Assembly (NCBI GenBank): GCA_016779325.1
Contig: JADHNU010000013.1
Location: 1-53,676 of the forward strand
From: Pseudomonadales bacterium
GTDB lineage: Bacteria > Pseudomonadota > Gammaproteobacteria > Pseudomonadales > Azotimanducaceae
Direction of reading: 5' to 3'
Length of the DNA stretch: 53,676 nt
Part shown: positions 23,616 to 32,756 of the stretch, one piece after another
Position numbering within the stretch: position 1 is the stretch's first letter
Layout: each line of letters begins with the position of its first letter
Made by a program: the position numbers and the translations under genes
The notes under the pieces: model-generated
Database searches by the model: none
Told to the model about the DNA's origin: nothing
Seen by the model: only the letters and a program-made list of their open reading frames with translations

Positions 23616-25199
23616 CTAGGCGACCTTCGGCGGCTCGGCGAAGGTGTGGTAAGGCGCCGGGGAGGGCACAGTCCACTCCAGGCCTTCAGATCCTTCCCAA
23701 ACTTCCGTCGTCGCCTTCTGGCCCGCGCGGATCGTCTGCACAAGAATCCAGAGGAACAGGAGCTGAGAGATACCGAAGACGAAAGCGCCCACGGTGGACC
23801 AGGCGTTGAAGTCCGCAAACTGGAGTGCGTAGTCCGGAATCCGCCGCGGCATACCCGCAAGCCCCGAGAAGTGCATGGGGAAGAAGGCCACGTTTACACC
23901 GATGAAGGAGAGCCAGAAGTGCAGCTTGCCCAGGCCTTCGTTGTACATGTGGCCGGTCCACTTGGGCAGCCAGAAGTACACGGCGCCAAAGATAGAGAAC
24001 AGCGCTCCGGACACGAGCACGTAGTGGAAGTGCGCCACCACGAAGTAGGTGTCGTGATACTGGAAGTCCGCCGGGGCGATGGCCAGCATGAGGCCAGAGA
24101 AACCCCCGATGGTGAAAAGGAAGATAAACGCCAGCGCGAAGAGCATGGGGGTCTCGAAAGTCATGGACCCGCGCCACATGGTTGAAACCCAGTTGAACAC
24201 CTTCACCCCCGTGGGGACGGCAATGAGCATGGTGGCGTACATGAAGAACAGCTCACCCGCCAGCGGCATGCCCACGGTAAACATGTGGTGGGCCCAGACG
24301 ATGAAGGACAGGAACGCGATGGAGGACGTCGCGTACACCATCGAGTCGTAGCCAAACAGCGGCTTTCGCGAGAAGGTCGAAATGATGTGCGACACGATCC
24401 CGAAGGCCGGCAGGATCATAATGTACACCTCGGGGTGCCCGAAGAACCAAAACACATGCTGGAACAGGACCGGATCACCGCCGCCAGACGCGTCGAAGAA
24501 GCTCGTGCCGAAGTGGATGTCGAACAGCATCATGGTGACCGCACCGGCCAGCACAGGCATAACCGCAATCAGCAGGTAGGCGGTGATCAGCCAGGTCCAG
24601 ACGAACATGGGCATCTTCATGAGCGTCATGCCCGGGGCCCGCATGTTCAAAATGGTGGCGATGATGTTGATGGCGCCCATGATGGACGAGGCACCGGCCA
24701 GGTGCACCGCGAAGATGAAGTAGGTCACGGAATCCGGTGCGTAGGTCGTGGACAGCGGCGCATAGAACGTCCAGCCGAAGTTCGGTCCGCCAGACTCCAT
24801 GAACAGGGTAGAGAGCAGCATCCCGAAGGCAAAGGGCAGGATCCAGAACGACAGATTGTTCATCCGCGGGAGCGCCATGTCCGGCGCCCCAATCATGAGG
24901 GGGACCATCCAGTTCGCCAGTCCCACGAAGGCCGGCATGATGGCCCCGAAGACCATGATCAAACCGTGGTTGGTGGTCATCTGGTTGAAGAGCGCAGGCT
25001 CCACAAACTGCAGACCGGGCTGGAAGAGTTCGGCGCGAATGACCAGCGCCATCACCCCGCCAACGAGGAACATGATGAAGCTGAACCAAAGGTACATCGA
25101 GCCGATGTCCTTGTGGTTCGTGGTGTAAAGCCAGCGGGTGATCCCCTTCGCCGGCCCGTGATCATGATCGTCGTGATGGGCTTCGATAACCGCGCTCAT
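23616..25199 (-). CDS. ctaD: Cytochrome c oxidase subunit I (aa3 type)
   Basis: Subunit I holds haem a and the haem a3-CuB centre where oxygen is reduced. The 527-residue protein has twelve membrane helices and the CuB ligands in FGHPEVYI and WAHHMFTVG. The haem ligands lie in TNHGLIMVFG and HFHYVLVSG. The Glu of the D pathway is in HPEVY's preceding helix region WFFGHPEVY as in A-type oxidases, and the cross-linked His-Tyr pair is within GHPEVY. AGGAG lies before the ATG. It follows ctaC by 28 bp and belongs to the same transcript. Confidence 0.98.
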   Translation of the reverse strand: MSAVIEAHHDDHDHGPAKGITRWLYTTNHKDIGSMYLWFSFIMFLVGGVMALVIRAELFQPGLQFVEPALFNQMTTNHGLIMVFGAIMPAFVGLANWMVPLMIGAPDMALPRMNNLSFWILPFAFGMLLSTLFMESGGPNFGWTFYAPLSTTYAPDSVTYFIFAVHLAGASSIMGAINIIATILNMRAPGMTLMKMPMFVWTWLITAYLLIAVMPVLAGAVTMMLFDIHFGTSFFDASGGGDPVLFQHVFWFFGHPEVYIMILPAFGIVSHIISTFSRKPLFGYDSMVYATSSIAFLSFIVWAHHMFTVGMPLAGELFFMYATMLIAVPTGVKVFNWVSTMWRGSMTFETPMLFALAFIFLFTIGGFSGLMLAIAPADFQYHDTYFVVAHFHYVLVSGALFSIFGAVYFWLPKWTGHMYNEGLGKLHFWLSFIGVNVAFFPMHFSGLAGMPRRIPDYALQFADFNAWSTVGAFVFGISQLLFLWILVQTIRAGQKATTEVWEGSEGLEWTVPSPAPYHTFAEPPKVA

Positions 25200-25227
25200 A
25201 TCGGGTTCTCCTGGTCGAAGGGCTAAA

Positions 25228-26052
25228 TTAGTTGGCCATGGCCAGCGCTTCCGTCGCGCTGGCTTCTAACTGGGCGGCATACCACTGCTGGAACTCTGCC
25301 TTGGGCACTACGCGAACCACCACGGGCATGAACCCGTGATCCTTGCCACAGAGCTCCGTGCACTGGCCTCGGTATACGCCGGGTTCCTTCACGTTCGCCC
25401 AGGCTTCGTTAATAAAGCCGGGGATGGCATCACGCTTTAGGCCGAAGTCCGGCACCCACCAGGAGTGGATGACATCGTTGGAGGTCAGCAGGAAGCGCAC
25501 CTTGGTGTCCGTCGGGATAACCAGCTCATTGTCCACTTCAAGCAGGTAGTTCTCACCCTTCTCCGACTGCCCGAGGATCTGGCCCCGAGGCGTGGCGAGG
25601 TTCGAGAAGAAAGACACCTGCTCGTTCAATTCCTCATCAAGGTATTTGTACTGCCATTTCCACTGGTAGCCCCGAACCTCAACCACCATATCTTCACCGC
25701 CGGTGTCGTAGATCTTCACCAGCACGTCCGTGGCCGGCAGCGCCATCACCACCAGAATCACAATAGGAATGACGGTCCAAAGGAGCTCGAGCTTGGTGCT
25801 CTCGTGGAACGTCGCCGGAGTTGCCCCGAGGGACTTCCGATGCAGCACCATGGAAACCAGCATGGCCCCAAATACCAGGACCCCAATCACTACACAGATC
25901 CAGAAGATGGTCATGTGGAGTTCTTGGATTTCGCGGCTAACGTCCGTCACGCCAACCGGCATGTTGTACTCCGCGGCCACCGCAGCGGCACCGGCAAAGA
26001 CACAAAGCGTGGCCAGTACGGTGCGCGCAATTGAGCTGAGTTTCGACATCAT
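25228..26052 (-). CDS. ctaC: Cytochrome c oxidase subunit II
   Basis: Subunit II takes electrons from cytochrome c at its CuA centre. The 274-residue precursor has a signal peptide (about 1-28), two membrane helices and a periplasmic cupredoxin domain with the CuA ligands CTELCGKDHGFM near the C-terminus. There is no fused cytochrome c domain, so this is an aa3 rather than a caa3 enzyme. I chose the ATG at 26052 (the next codon, 26049, is also ATG); an in-frame ATG at 26103 would put 17 non-signal residues in front. It is the first gene of ctaCDGE, read from a promoter about 240 bp upstream. Confidence 0.96.
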   Translation of the reverse strand: MMSKLSSIARTVLATLCVFAGAAAVAAEYNMPVGVTDVSREIQELHMTIFWICVVIGVLVFGAMLVSMVLHRKSLGATPATFHESTKLELLWTVIPIVILVVMALPATDVLVKIYDTGGEDMVVEVRGYQWKWQYKYLDEELNEQVSFFSNLATPRGQILGQSEKGENYLLEVDNELVIPTDTKVRFLLTSNDVIHSWWVPDFGLKRDAIPGFINEAWANVKEPGVYRGQCTELCGKDHGFMPVVVRVVPKAEFQQWYAAQLEASATEALAMAN

Positions 26053-26285
26053 TGCGGTACAACTCCGTCTGTTCGACTTCGGGGGGCAGCAGCCCGAACG
26101 CAATCGGTGCCACTACACGGTTTATTTAGGGTCAGGCATGGCGGCGCATCGGCGAAAAATCGACGGCGAATCCAGGCGTTCCCCCCTGCTGCACTCCGGT
26201 GCAAAGCACCGTCCACCGCCCGTGGATGGTTGGCGAGCCTTTCGGCTTTGCGAGGCCGGAAGCGACTGCACGCTGGCTCTCGCGG
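26053..26285 (-). promoter_or_regulatory. Long structured 5' leader of ctaC
   Basis: The 357-bp gap between ctaC and dinF holds no gene. Transcription from the -10 at 26292-26297 would give a leader of about 230 nt. Near its 5' end three hairpins follow each other: AGCC-GAAA-GGCT (26247-26236, a GNRA-type loop), TCCAC-GGGCG-GTGGA (26226-26212) and CGGTGC-TTT-GCACCG (26211-26197, minus-strand sense). The rest down to the start codon has no obvious stem or conserved element. Whether it regulates oxidase expression is unknown; it matches no riboswitch that I recognise. Confidence 0.4.
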
Positions 26286-26291
26286 AGCGCG

Positions 26292-26319
26292 ATTATAGCA
26301 GCGAGGCGGCTCAACACAA
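26292..26319 (-). promoter_or_regulatory. Sigma-70 promoter for the ctaC operon
   Basis: On the minus strand a perfect TATAAT (26297-26292) lies 16 bases after TTGTGT (26319-26314), which matches the -35 consensus only in its TTG. The start would be near 26285. The -10 is the strongest in this gap. Confidence 0.5.
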
Positions 26320-26409
26320 CGAACGGGAGCGCTTTTTACCCTGCCATTTCCGACCAAAAGCATCCGATAATCAATTTCTTGGTCGCGCGATTGAGAATCT
26401 TTCGAATTC

Positions 26410-27741
26410 ATGACAAGCCCCGCCGACGTCCCCTCTGCCCACCGTCTATGGACCCTTGCCTGGCCCATGATGCTGTCTAACTTGAGCCTCCCAGCCCTCA
26501 CCCTGGTGGATGCCGCCGTTTTAGGGCACCTCCCGGAACCCCAACATCTAGCGGCTGTGGTCCTGGGGAGCACCTTATTTAGTTTTCTCTATTGGGGGTT
26601 CGGATTCCTACGCATGGGTACCACGGGGCAGGTGGCGCAAGGCCTGGGCGCCGCGGCCGCCGGGGACCAAGCCACCACCGGGCATCAGCTACGGGTGCTT
26701 CTGGGGCAAGGCTTGACCGTTGCCCTGGGGGCGAGCGCGCTGTGCTGGCTTGGGGGACCCTTTTTGATTCCCGAGGCGCTCGGTTGGCTGAATGCCAGCG
26801 CAGACGTGGCGCCGACGGCACAGAACTACGCCCTGATTCGCCTTTTGAGCGCCCCCGCGGTGCTCGCCACCTACGTACTGGTGGGCACCCTTGTGGGGCT
26901 TGGGGAGATGCGTCGCGTCCTCGCCATCACGGTGGCGACGCAAGGCCTCAACCTCTTTTTTGATCTCGTTTTCGTCCTCGGCCTTGGCATGGGTGCGACC
27001 GGGGTCGCGGTAGGCACGGTGTTAGCAGAAGGCCTGGGGGCCCTCTTCGCCTTCCTTCAGCTGCGCCCAGCGCTCCGGCGCTTTCCGGGGCCCGTGCCCT
27101 GGGGAGATCTCCGCACCGGCTATGGCGCCTTCCTATCCTTAAACAGTCACCTATTTATACGCACCCTCGCGCTCTTACTTGCCCTGGCGGTGTTTACGGC
27201 GCAAGGCGCAGCGCAAGGTACGGTCGTGGTGGCCGCCAACGCGTTGTTAATGAACCTCTTTATGGCCGTGTCCTATGCGCTGGATGGCTTCGCCCACGCC
27301 TGCGAAACCCTGGTGGGGCAGGCTCAGGGACGGGGCGACGAGGCGGCGCTGCGAGGGTGGGTTCGGACCAGCCTGAAGCTCGCCTTTAAGGTCGCAATCG
27401 GGGCCAGTGCGCTGTTCGCCGTCGCCGGAGAGGGCTTCATCGCCCTGCTGACCGACCTGCCGGAGGTGCGCACGGCCGCGGCTGACGCCCTGCCCTGGCT
27501 CATCGCCCTACCGATGCTCGCTGCCGGCGCGTTTATCTTCGATGGCGTGTTCATTGGCGCCACCGCAACCCGAGCCATGCGCAACACCATGCTCGGCGCC
27601 GCCTGCGGAGTGTACGCCCCGGCGCTGATGGCCCTCGCGCCCTTTGGCAATGGCGGGCTTTGGACGGCCCTGGCGCTCTTTTTTGGAGCGCGCAGTGCTT
27701 CGCTCGGGTGGGTCTACCTTCGGCGAGGGCTCACGCCCTAG
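26410..27741 (+). CDS. dinF: MATE family efflux transporter, DinF type
   Basis: A 443-residue inner-membrane protein with the twelve-helix pattern of MATE transporters, which export drugs or other compounds using a sodium or proton gradient. The opening LWTLAWPMMLSNLSLPALTLVDAAVLGHL and the SYALDGFAHACETLVGQA stretch at mid-protein place it in the DinF branch. No SOS box (CTG-N10-CAG) was seen by eye in front of it, and its ribosome binding site is weak. It is divergent from the oxidase operon, and its stop overlaps that of yheV. The substrate is unknown. Confidence 0.88.
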   Translation: MTSPADVPSAHRLWTLAWPMMLSNLSLPALTLVDAAVLGHLPEPQHLAAVVLGSTLFSFLYWGFGFLRMGTTGQVAQGLGAAAAGDQATTGHQLRVLLGQGLTVALGASALCWLGGPFLIPEALGWLNASADVAPTAQNYALIRLLSAPAVLATYVLVGTLVGLGEMRRVLAITVATQGLNLFFDLVFVLGLGMGATGVAVGTVLAEGLGALFAFLQLRPALRRFPGPVPWGDLRTGYGAFLSLNSHLFIRTLALLLALAVFTAQGAAQGTVVVAANALLMNLFMAVSYALDGFAHACETLVGQAQGRGDEAALRGWVRTSLKLAFKVAIGASALFAVAGEGFIALLTDLPEVRTAAADALPWLIALPMLAAGAFIFDGVFIGATATRAMRNTMLGAACGVYAPALMALAPFGNGGLWTALALFFGARSASLGWVYLRRGLTP

Positions 27742-28001
27742 GCCTTTCCCTTCCCCTTTCCAGGGGAGGGAAAGAATTTGAGGGGCTGGGCCGTCGTTTT
27801 CTCTGGGGTTCGGGGACGGTCGTGCTTGCCTAGCACCGGGGCCGCGGGGCCCGTGGGCGCCATGGCCTCCTCGAAATCACAGGCAACGCAGGCCCGTCTT
27901 GGCGGACTGTCCCCGGCGGGGTCTTCAAGCACCACGATGCGATCGAGGGCACTGCACCGCGGACAGACGGCCCCGGCGATAAAACGCTTCCGGAGGGTCA
28001 T
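27738..28001 (-). CDS. yheV: YheV family putative zinc ribbon protein
   Basis: A small protein of unknown function with the conserved opening MTLRKRFIAGAVCPRCSALD and a second CxxC in RACVACDF, giving four cysteine zinc ligands (13, 16, 38, 41). At 87 residues it is longer than E. coli YheV (66); the extra part is a basic, low-complexity tail (GKHDRPRTPEK, then FFPSPGKGKGKA). It overlaps prlC by 4 bp (ATGA), and the prlC-yheV pairing is conserved in gammaproteobacteria. Its last codons form a DNA hairpin with the end of dinF. Confidence 0.88.
   Translation of the reverse strand: MTLRKRFIAGAVCPRCSALDRIVVLEDPAGDSPPRRACVACDFEEAMAPTGPAAPVLGKHDRPRTPEKTTAQPLKFFPSPGKGKGKA
27744..27774. repeat. Hairpin at the dinF/yheV convergent ends
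   Basis: CTTTCCCTTCCCCT (27744-27757) pairs with AGGGGAGGGAAAG (27762-27774) with one bulged base and a 4-base loop. It lies within the last codons of yheV and directly after the dinF stop. It could end dinF transcription, although no T-run follows on the plus strand. Confidence 0.4.
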
Positions 28002-30022
28002 GAGGACGCGCCCTCCACCGCGATGCCGCAGTGCCGAAGGAGCGCATCAATGCGCGGTGGCCGGCCCCGGAAACGTTCGAACAGCACCTCCGGGGACTCA
28101 CTTCCCCCTCGCTCGAGGATATGGCGCCGGAAATCCGCCCCGACTTCGGCACTGAGGATCCCCTCCTCTTCAAAGCGGGAGAACGCATCGGCGGCCAACA
28201 CCTCCGCCCACTTATAGCTGTAATAGCCTGCGGCATAACCCCCGGCAAAGATGTGCGCAAAACTGTTTTCAAAGCGGTTATAGGCTGCCACGGGCACCAC
28301 GGAGGTGTCCTCGCGCACCGCGGCAAGCACAGCACGGATTTCCTCAGGATTCTGGGGCGCCGCCACTTGATGCAGGCGAAAATCGAACAGGGAGAATTCA
28401 AGCTGGCGCAGCAGGGCAAGGGCAGACTGGAAATTCCGGGCCGCCAGCAAACCCTGCCGGAGCATCTCCGGGAGGGGTTCGCCGGTCTCAAAATGGCCGC
28501 TTAAGCGTGCTAAGCCCTCGGGCGTCCAGCACCAGTTCTCAAGGAACTGGCTGGGCAGCTCGACGGCGTCCCAGGGTACGCCGTTGATGCCGGCGAGATC
28601 CATGATGTCCACCTCCGTAAGCAGGTGATGCAGCGCATGGCCAAACTCATGGCACAGGGTGAGCACTTCATCATGGGTGAGCAGGGGCGGGCGACCCTCT
28701 GCCCCCGGGGCAAAGTTGGCCACGACGTAGGCCACGGGGTTGGCGATCCCTGCCTCCGTTCGGCGCCGACTCATCACCCCGTCCATCCAGGCGCCGCCCC
28801 GCTTGCCCTTTCGAGCGAACAGATCACAGCTGAGCTGCCCCAGCGCTTCGCCGTCGCGGCGCACCTGAAAGCTTCGGAGATCCGGGTGATAGGGGGTAAC
28901 CGAGGGATCCGTAACGAGCTCCACGCCAAACAAATCGCGAAGAAGCGAGAACAGCCCACTGAGCACGCGATCGAGGGGAAAGTAGGGGCGTAGCGCTTCG
29001 GCCTCGAAGGCGTACTTCGCCTCCCGAAGGCGTTCACTTGCGTAGGCCATATCCCAAGGCTCGAGGGTCTCAAGCCCGAGTTCTGCTCGGGCAAAGGCCC
29101 TTAGGGCCTCGAATTCCTGTTCTGCCTGAGGCCGGGCGCGGGCGGCGAGATCGGTGAGAAAGGTCAGCACGGCCTCGGGGGTTTGCGCCATGCGATCAAC
29201 GAGCTGGCGCGCCGCATAGTTGGGGAAGCCGAGGAGCTGGGCGAGCTCTTGCCGGAGCGTTAGCATTTCCACCATCACCGGGGCGTTATCCCATTGCGCG
29301 CCGCCCTCGCCAAGCTCCGAGGCCCGAGTCACCCAGGCGCGATGAAACGCTGCCCGGAGGGCGCGGTCCTCGGCGTAGCTCATGACCGCCAGATAGGTGG
29401 GGGCGCTCAAGTTCAGGCGGGCTTGGCCCGGGGCCGGTTCATCGGCCAGGGCGCGCGCCCGGACGTCTTCCGGCAGCCCCTTGAGCGCCGCCTCATCGAC
29501 CTCGAGGGAGAAGGCGTCGGTGGCATCAAGAAGGTTTTTCGTAAAGGTATTACCGAGCTCCGTTAGGCGCTGGGTCAGCTCGCGATAGCGGGCCTGCTCC
29601 AGTGGAGGAAGATCGATACCACTGAGCCGAAACCCTCTAAGGCTTTGGCTCAGGGCCCGGCCAGCCCCGGGCTCGGGCCCTTCCTGGGCGTCGGCAAGGC
29701 GACCATAGGCCTCATAAAGGCCCCGGTGCTGGCCCAGCGCGTTGTAGTACGCCGTCAGGCGCGGCAGGCTGGCGTCATGCGCCGCGCGCAGGGCCTCGCT
29801 GTGGCTAACGGAATTCAGATGGCGGATGGGCCCCCAGAAACCGGCAAGGCGGGCCTCCATTTCCTCTAAAGGGCGTATGACCTGAGTCCACTGAGCCGGC
29901 GCCTTAGCCACCGCGTCCACCACAGCCAAATTGGCTTTTAGCAGCGCCTCAAGCTCCCCTTCTACGGTTTCAACTTTGAGCTGCGCAAGATCCATCATGG
30001 CGGCGCTGGTGTCGGCTCTCAT
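27998..30022 (-). CDS. prlC: Oligopeptidase A
   Basis: PrlC is a cytosolic M3-family zinc metallopeptidase that degrades short peptides, including cleaved signal peptides. The 674-residue protein (E. coli 680) has the zinc motif HEFGH (in TLCHEFGHALHHLLTEV) and the third-ligand Glu region SQFLENWCW. The family C-terminus ends ...LLRHCGIA. I start it at the ATG at 30022 because AAGGA lies 8 bases upstream and it gives the family length. An in-frame start at 30223 would add 67 residues that lie inside aroE. It follows aroE by 13 bp and overlaps yheV. Confidence 0.95.
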   Translation of the reverse strand: MRADTSAAMMDLAQLKVETVEGELEALLKANLAVVDAVAKAPAQWTQVIRPLEEMEARLAGFWGPIRHLNSVSHSEALRAAHDASLPRLTAYYNALGQHRGLYEAYGRLADAQEGPEPGAGRALSQSLRGFRLSGIDLPPLEQARYRELTQRLTELGNTFTKNLLDATDAFSLEVDEAALKGLPEDVRARALADEPAPGQARLNLSAPTYLAVMSYAEDRALRAAFHRAWVTRASELGEGGAQWDNAPVMVEMLTLRQELAQLLGFPNYAARQLVDRMAQTPEAVLTFLTDLAARARPQAEQEFEALRAFARAELGLETLEPWDMAYASERLREAKYAFEAEALRPYFPLDRVLSGLFSLLRDLFGVELVTDPSVTPYHPDLRSFQVRRDGEALGQLSCDLFARKGKRGGAWMDGVMSRRRTEAGIANPVAYVVANFAPGAEGRPPLLTHDEVLTLCHEFGHALHHLLTEVDIMDLAGINGVPWDAVELPSQFLENWCWTPEGLARLSGHFETGEPLPEMLRQGLLAARNFQSALALLRQLEFSLFDFRLHQVAAPQNPEEIRAVLAAVREDTSVVPVAAYNRFENSFAHIFAGGYAAGYYSYKWAEVLAADAFSRFEEEGILSAEVGADFRRHILERGGSESPEVLFERFRGRPPRIDALLRHCGIAVEGASS

Positions 30023-30035
30023 GAGCAGGCGTCCT

Positions 30036-30869
30036 TTAACGGAGATTAGAGGAAGGCGTAGGGGGCCGGAGCTGGGCGCGAATCCCCGCAGTACTCGGGC
30101 GAACGCCGCGCCACAGGGCGAAGGCTTCCGCCGCCTGTTCAACCAGCATACCGAAACCATCGGCTCGAGCCTGGACGCCTTCGGCGCCCGCCCAAGCCAG
30201 AAAGGCCGTGGGGGCCGCCGCATACATCATGTCGTAGGCGAAGGCGCCAGGGGCCCATACGGTCTGGGGCAGCGCGGGGCGCTCACCGGCCAGGCTCGCG
30301 GCCGTAGCATTAATAATGCCATCAAACTGGGCCGCCACGGTGAGCCCGTCCCATCCAAGGCAGTACGCCCTTGGGTGGTTTTTGAAGCGACTGCATAATT
30401 CTTTCGCGCGCGCCGGTGTGCGATTCAGCACGAGGAGCTGGGCCGGCCCCGCATCCAAAAGGGGGCCAAGCACCCCCGCGGAAGCGCCGCCCGCGCCCAC
30501 AAGGGCAATGCGGCGCCCGGCCAGGGTCCACTTTAAGGCGCCTAAATCGGCCAGCAAGCCAAGACCATCCGTGTTGTGCGCTTCCCAAGCGCCCTGACGC
30601 CGGCAAAGGGTATTCGCTGCGCCGGCGAGCGCCACGGCGTCGCTTTGGCGCGCCGCAAGGCGCGCCGCATCGGCCTTGTGGGGTACCGTAATATTGCAGC
30701 CAAGCCCGCCGGAATTCGCAAAACTTTGCAACGCGTCTTCCAGCATCCCAGGAGCGGCTTCAATCGCTTCGTAAGTAAGGGCTTGCTCTTCCTGAAGCGC
30801 AAACTGACGGTGAATCTTTGGCGATAGGCTGTGGCTGACGGGATAGCCAAAAACCGCATAACGATCCAC
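30036..30869 (-). CDS. aroE: Shikimate dehydrogenase
   Basis: AroE reduces 3-dehydroshikimate to shikimate with NADPH in aromatic amino acid synthesis. The 277-residue protein shows the substrate motif FGYPVSHSLSPKIH, the catalytic Lys-Asp pair in NITVPHK and NTDGLGL, and the nucleotide loop VGAGGASAGVL followed by NRTPARA, which favours NADP. It lies 77 bp downstream of the dprA stop on the same strand and 13 bp before prlC. In Pseudomonas tsaC and hemF sit between dprA and aroE; they are absent here. The C-terminal tail after FALWRGVRP is longer and more basic than usual. Confidence 0.95.
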   Translation of the reverse strand: MDRYAVFGYPVSHSLSPKIHRQFALQEEQALTYEAIEAAPGMLEDALQSFANSGGLGCNITVPHKADAARLAARQSDAVALAGAANTLCRRQGAWEAHNTDGLGLLADLGALKWTLAGRRIALVGAGGASAGVLGPLLDAGPAQLLVLNRTPARAKELCSRFKNHPRAYCLGWDGLTVAAQFDGIINATAASLAGERPALPQTVWAPGAFAYDMMYAAAPTAFLAWAGAEGVQARADGFGMLVEQAAEAFALWRGVRPSTAGIRAQLRPPTPSSNLR

Positions 30870-30946
30870 AGCGCGTCCTCCTACGGCAAACGCCTATGAT
30901 ACCGGCGCCGAAGGGCCAGAGCAGCCCTTCCCAGGAAATCCCCGCG

Positions 30947-32080
30947 TCAGCGAAGCCAATGGACTTCCGTTCCGGCTAAGCGGATTCGGCCGGCCAATTC
31001 GAGACGGGTAAGGGCCGCAGCCACCTCCCCCGGGCGAGGCGGGTCTTGGGCCCCGGTCAGCTCATCCAAAGATCGAGGGGAACCTTTTTGTAGCAAGTGA
31101 ATAATTTTCGAATCGAGCGCCGGGAGGCCGCGGGGATTTGCTTGGGCATTTTCTGTAGCGATTGCTCCATTACCAGCCATCTCTTCAGCAAAGCGCCCCC
31201 CGGTGGCGAGCGGTGAAAGAAAATCACCCTGACGCGGCGGGAGGTCAGCACCCAGCTCCTCGAGAACGTCCTCTATCCCCCGCACAAGGACAGCCCCCTC
31301 CCGGAGGAGCCGATGACCGCCGGCGCCGGCGGGGTCCAGAGCATGACGGGGAATCACAAAGACCTCCCTGCCTTGCTCGGCGGCCAGGCGCGCGGTTATG
31401 AGGGCCCCGGAACGGTCTCCCGCCTCAATCACCAATACCCCCCGAGCTAAGGCACTCACAATACGATTGCGAGCGGGAAAGTGGAAAGGGCGAGCCGTCA
31501 TAAAGGGGGGGAACTCGCTGACAAGCGCCCCATGAGCGGCAATGGCAGCAGCGAGGGGCCGATGTGCCGCGGGGTAAATCGCCTCGAGCCCGCTTCCCAG
31601 CACCGCGATGGTCGTTCCTCCAGCCGCCAACGCTGCGCGATGCGCCACGCCATCAATTCCCATCGCGAGGCCACTGGTGACGACCCACCCCGCTCGGGTG
31701 AGGTCGCCGGCGAAGCGCTGCGCGTCCGCTGCCCCCAGACGGGTCATGCGGCGGGGACCCACCACAGCAATCTGCGGCGCCGACAGGACCGCTAGATCCC
31801 CCCGAACATAGAGCGCGGGCGGCGCATCGGGGCTAGCGCAAAGGGCGGGGGGATAGGCAGGGTGAGCCGGTGTCAGGATCGCAATGCCTAGGGCGTCGGC
31901 TTCGGCCCGGGTCGCCCGTCGTGTCGACTCGGGCACGGCCTCAAGGAGGGATAGGGCGAGGGCCTCGCGCCGGGGCCCGGATAAGGTCGCCACAAACTGG
32001 GGGGAGAGGCTTCTCCGCCCCTTGAGGGCAGCGGCAAGCCAACAGTCTTCCGTAAAGGGGTCGAGTTCGGTCGCTTTCAT
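30947..32080 (-). CDS. dprA: DNA processing protein DprA (Smf)
   Basis: DprA binds incoming single-stranded DNA and loads RecA during natural transformation; it is present in many bacteria not known to be competent. The 377-residue protein has the Rossmann-like domain with QIAVVGPRRMT, SGLAMGIDGVAHRAAL, AVLGSGLEAIYPAAHR and SEFPP. A C-terminal winged-helix part (about 320-377) matches the DprA DML1-like domain. I use the ATG at 32080; a GTG at 32101 would add seven residues and neither has a strong ribosome binding site. It is divergent from def across about 170 bp, which hold a CTCGCC-CC-GGCGAG hairpin (32125-32138) but no gene. Confidence 0.92.
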   Translation of the reverse strand: MKATELDPFTEDCWLAAALKGRRSLSPQFVATLSGPRREALALSLLEAVPESTRRATRAEADALGIAILTPAHPAYPPALCASPDAPPALYVRGDLAVLSAPQIAVVGPRRMTRLGAADAQRFAGDLTRAGWVVTSGLAMGIDGVAHRAALAAGGTTIAVLGSGLEAIYPAAHRPLAAAIAAHGALVSEFPPFMTARPFHFPARNRIVSALARGVLVIEAGDRSGALITARLAAEQGREVFVIPRHALDPAGAGGHRLLREGAVLVRGIEDVLEELGADLPPRQGDFLSPLATGGRFAEEMAGNGAIATENAQANPRGLPALDSKIIHLLQKGSPRSLDELTGAQDPPRPGEVAAALTRLELAGRIRLAGTEVHWLR

Positions 32081-32252
32081 GGCGCTTAGTGTGGGGGCCA
32101 CTCAAGCATTCCGTCGGCTGCCCCCTCGCCCCGGCGAGTAAGCTAAGGCTGCGCCCAGGCGCGGTTTTATCGAGACACGCCGCCGGCATTCGCGGGGAAG
32201 CCAAGGGCGGGGTAAACTTCGCCCTTTCCCGGCAGTTGGGCGACACCAGCAG

Positions 32253-32756
32253 ATGGCACGTCTTGAGATTCTTGAGTTCCCCGATCCGCGCCTGCGCACG
32301 AAGGCCAAGCCCGTGGCGGAAGTGGACGATCGGATTCGTACGCTCTGCGACGACATGCTGGAAACCATGTACGACGCCAAAGGTATTGGGCTCGCCGCCA
32401 CCCAGGTGAATGTTCACGAACGGGTCGTGGTCATGGACCTGAGCGAAGAACGGGACAGCCCGCAGTTCTTTATCAATCCGGAGATTGCGCCTTACGGCGA
32501 ACTCGTCGACGGAGAAGAGGGGTGCCTGTCCGTGCCCGGTTACTACGATGCCGTGCAGCGGCCGGAGCGCGTGCGAATTAAGGCCCTCGGACGAGACGGC
32601 CTCCCTTTTGAGATCGATGCGGAAGGCCTTCTGGCCATCTGCATTCAGCACGAGTGCGATCATTTGGCCGGCAAGCTGTTCGTAGACTACCTCTCGCCCC
32701 TCAAGCGCACCCGAGTCCGTAAGCGCCTCGAGAAAAGTAAGAAGCTGTCCGCCTAA
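32253..32756 (+). CDS. def: Peptide deformylase
   Basis: Def removes the formyl group from the initiator methionine of new proteins. The 167-residue enzyme has all three motifs: [18 protein letters not shown] with the metal-ligand Cys, and QHECDHLAG with the two His ligands and catalytic Glu. Length is typical (E. coli 169). The stop codon directly abuts the GTG start of fmt, so the formylation and deformylation enzymes are translationally linked, as in most bacteria. No strong ribosome binding site precedes the ATG. Confidence 0.98.
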   Translation: MARLEILEFPDPRLRTKAKPVAEVDDRIRTLCDDMLETMYDAKGIGLAATQVNVHERVVVMDLSEERDSPQFFINPEIAPYGELVDGEEGCLSVPGYYDAVQRPERVRIKALGRDGLPFEIDAEGLLAICIQHECDHLAGKLFVDYLSPLKRTRVRKRLEKSKKLSA

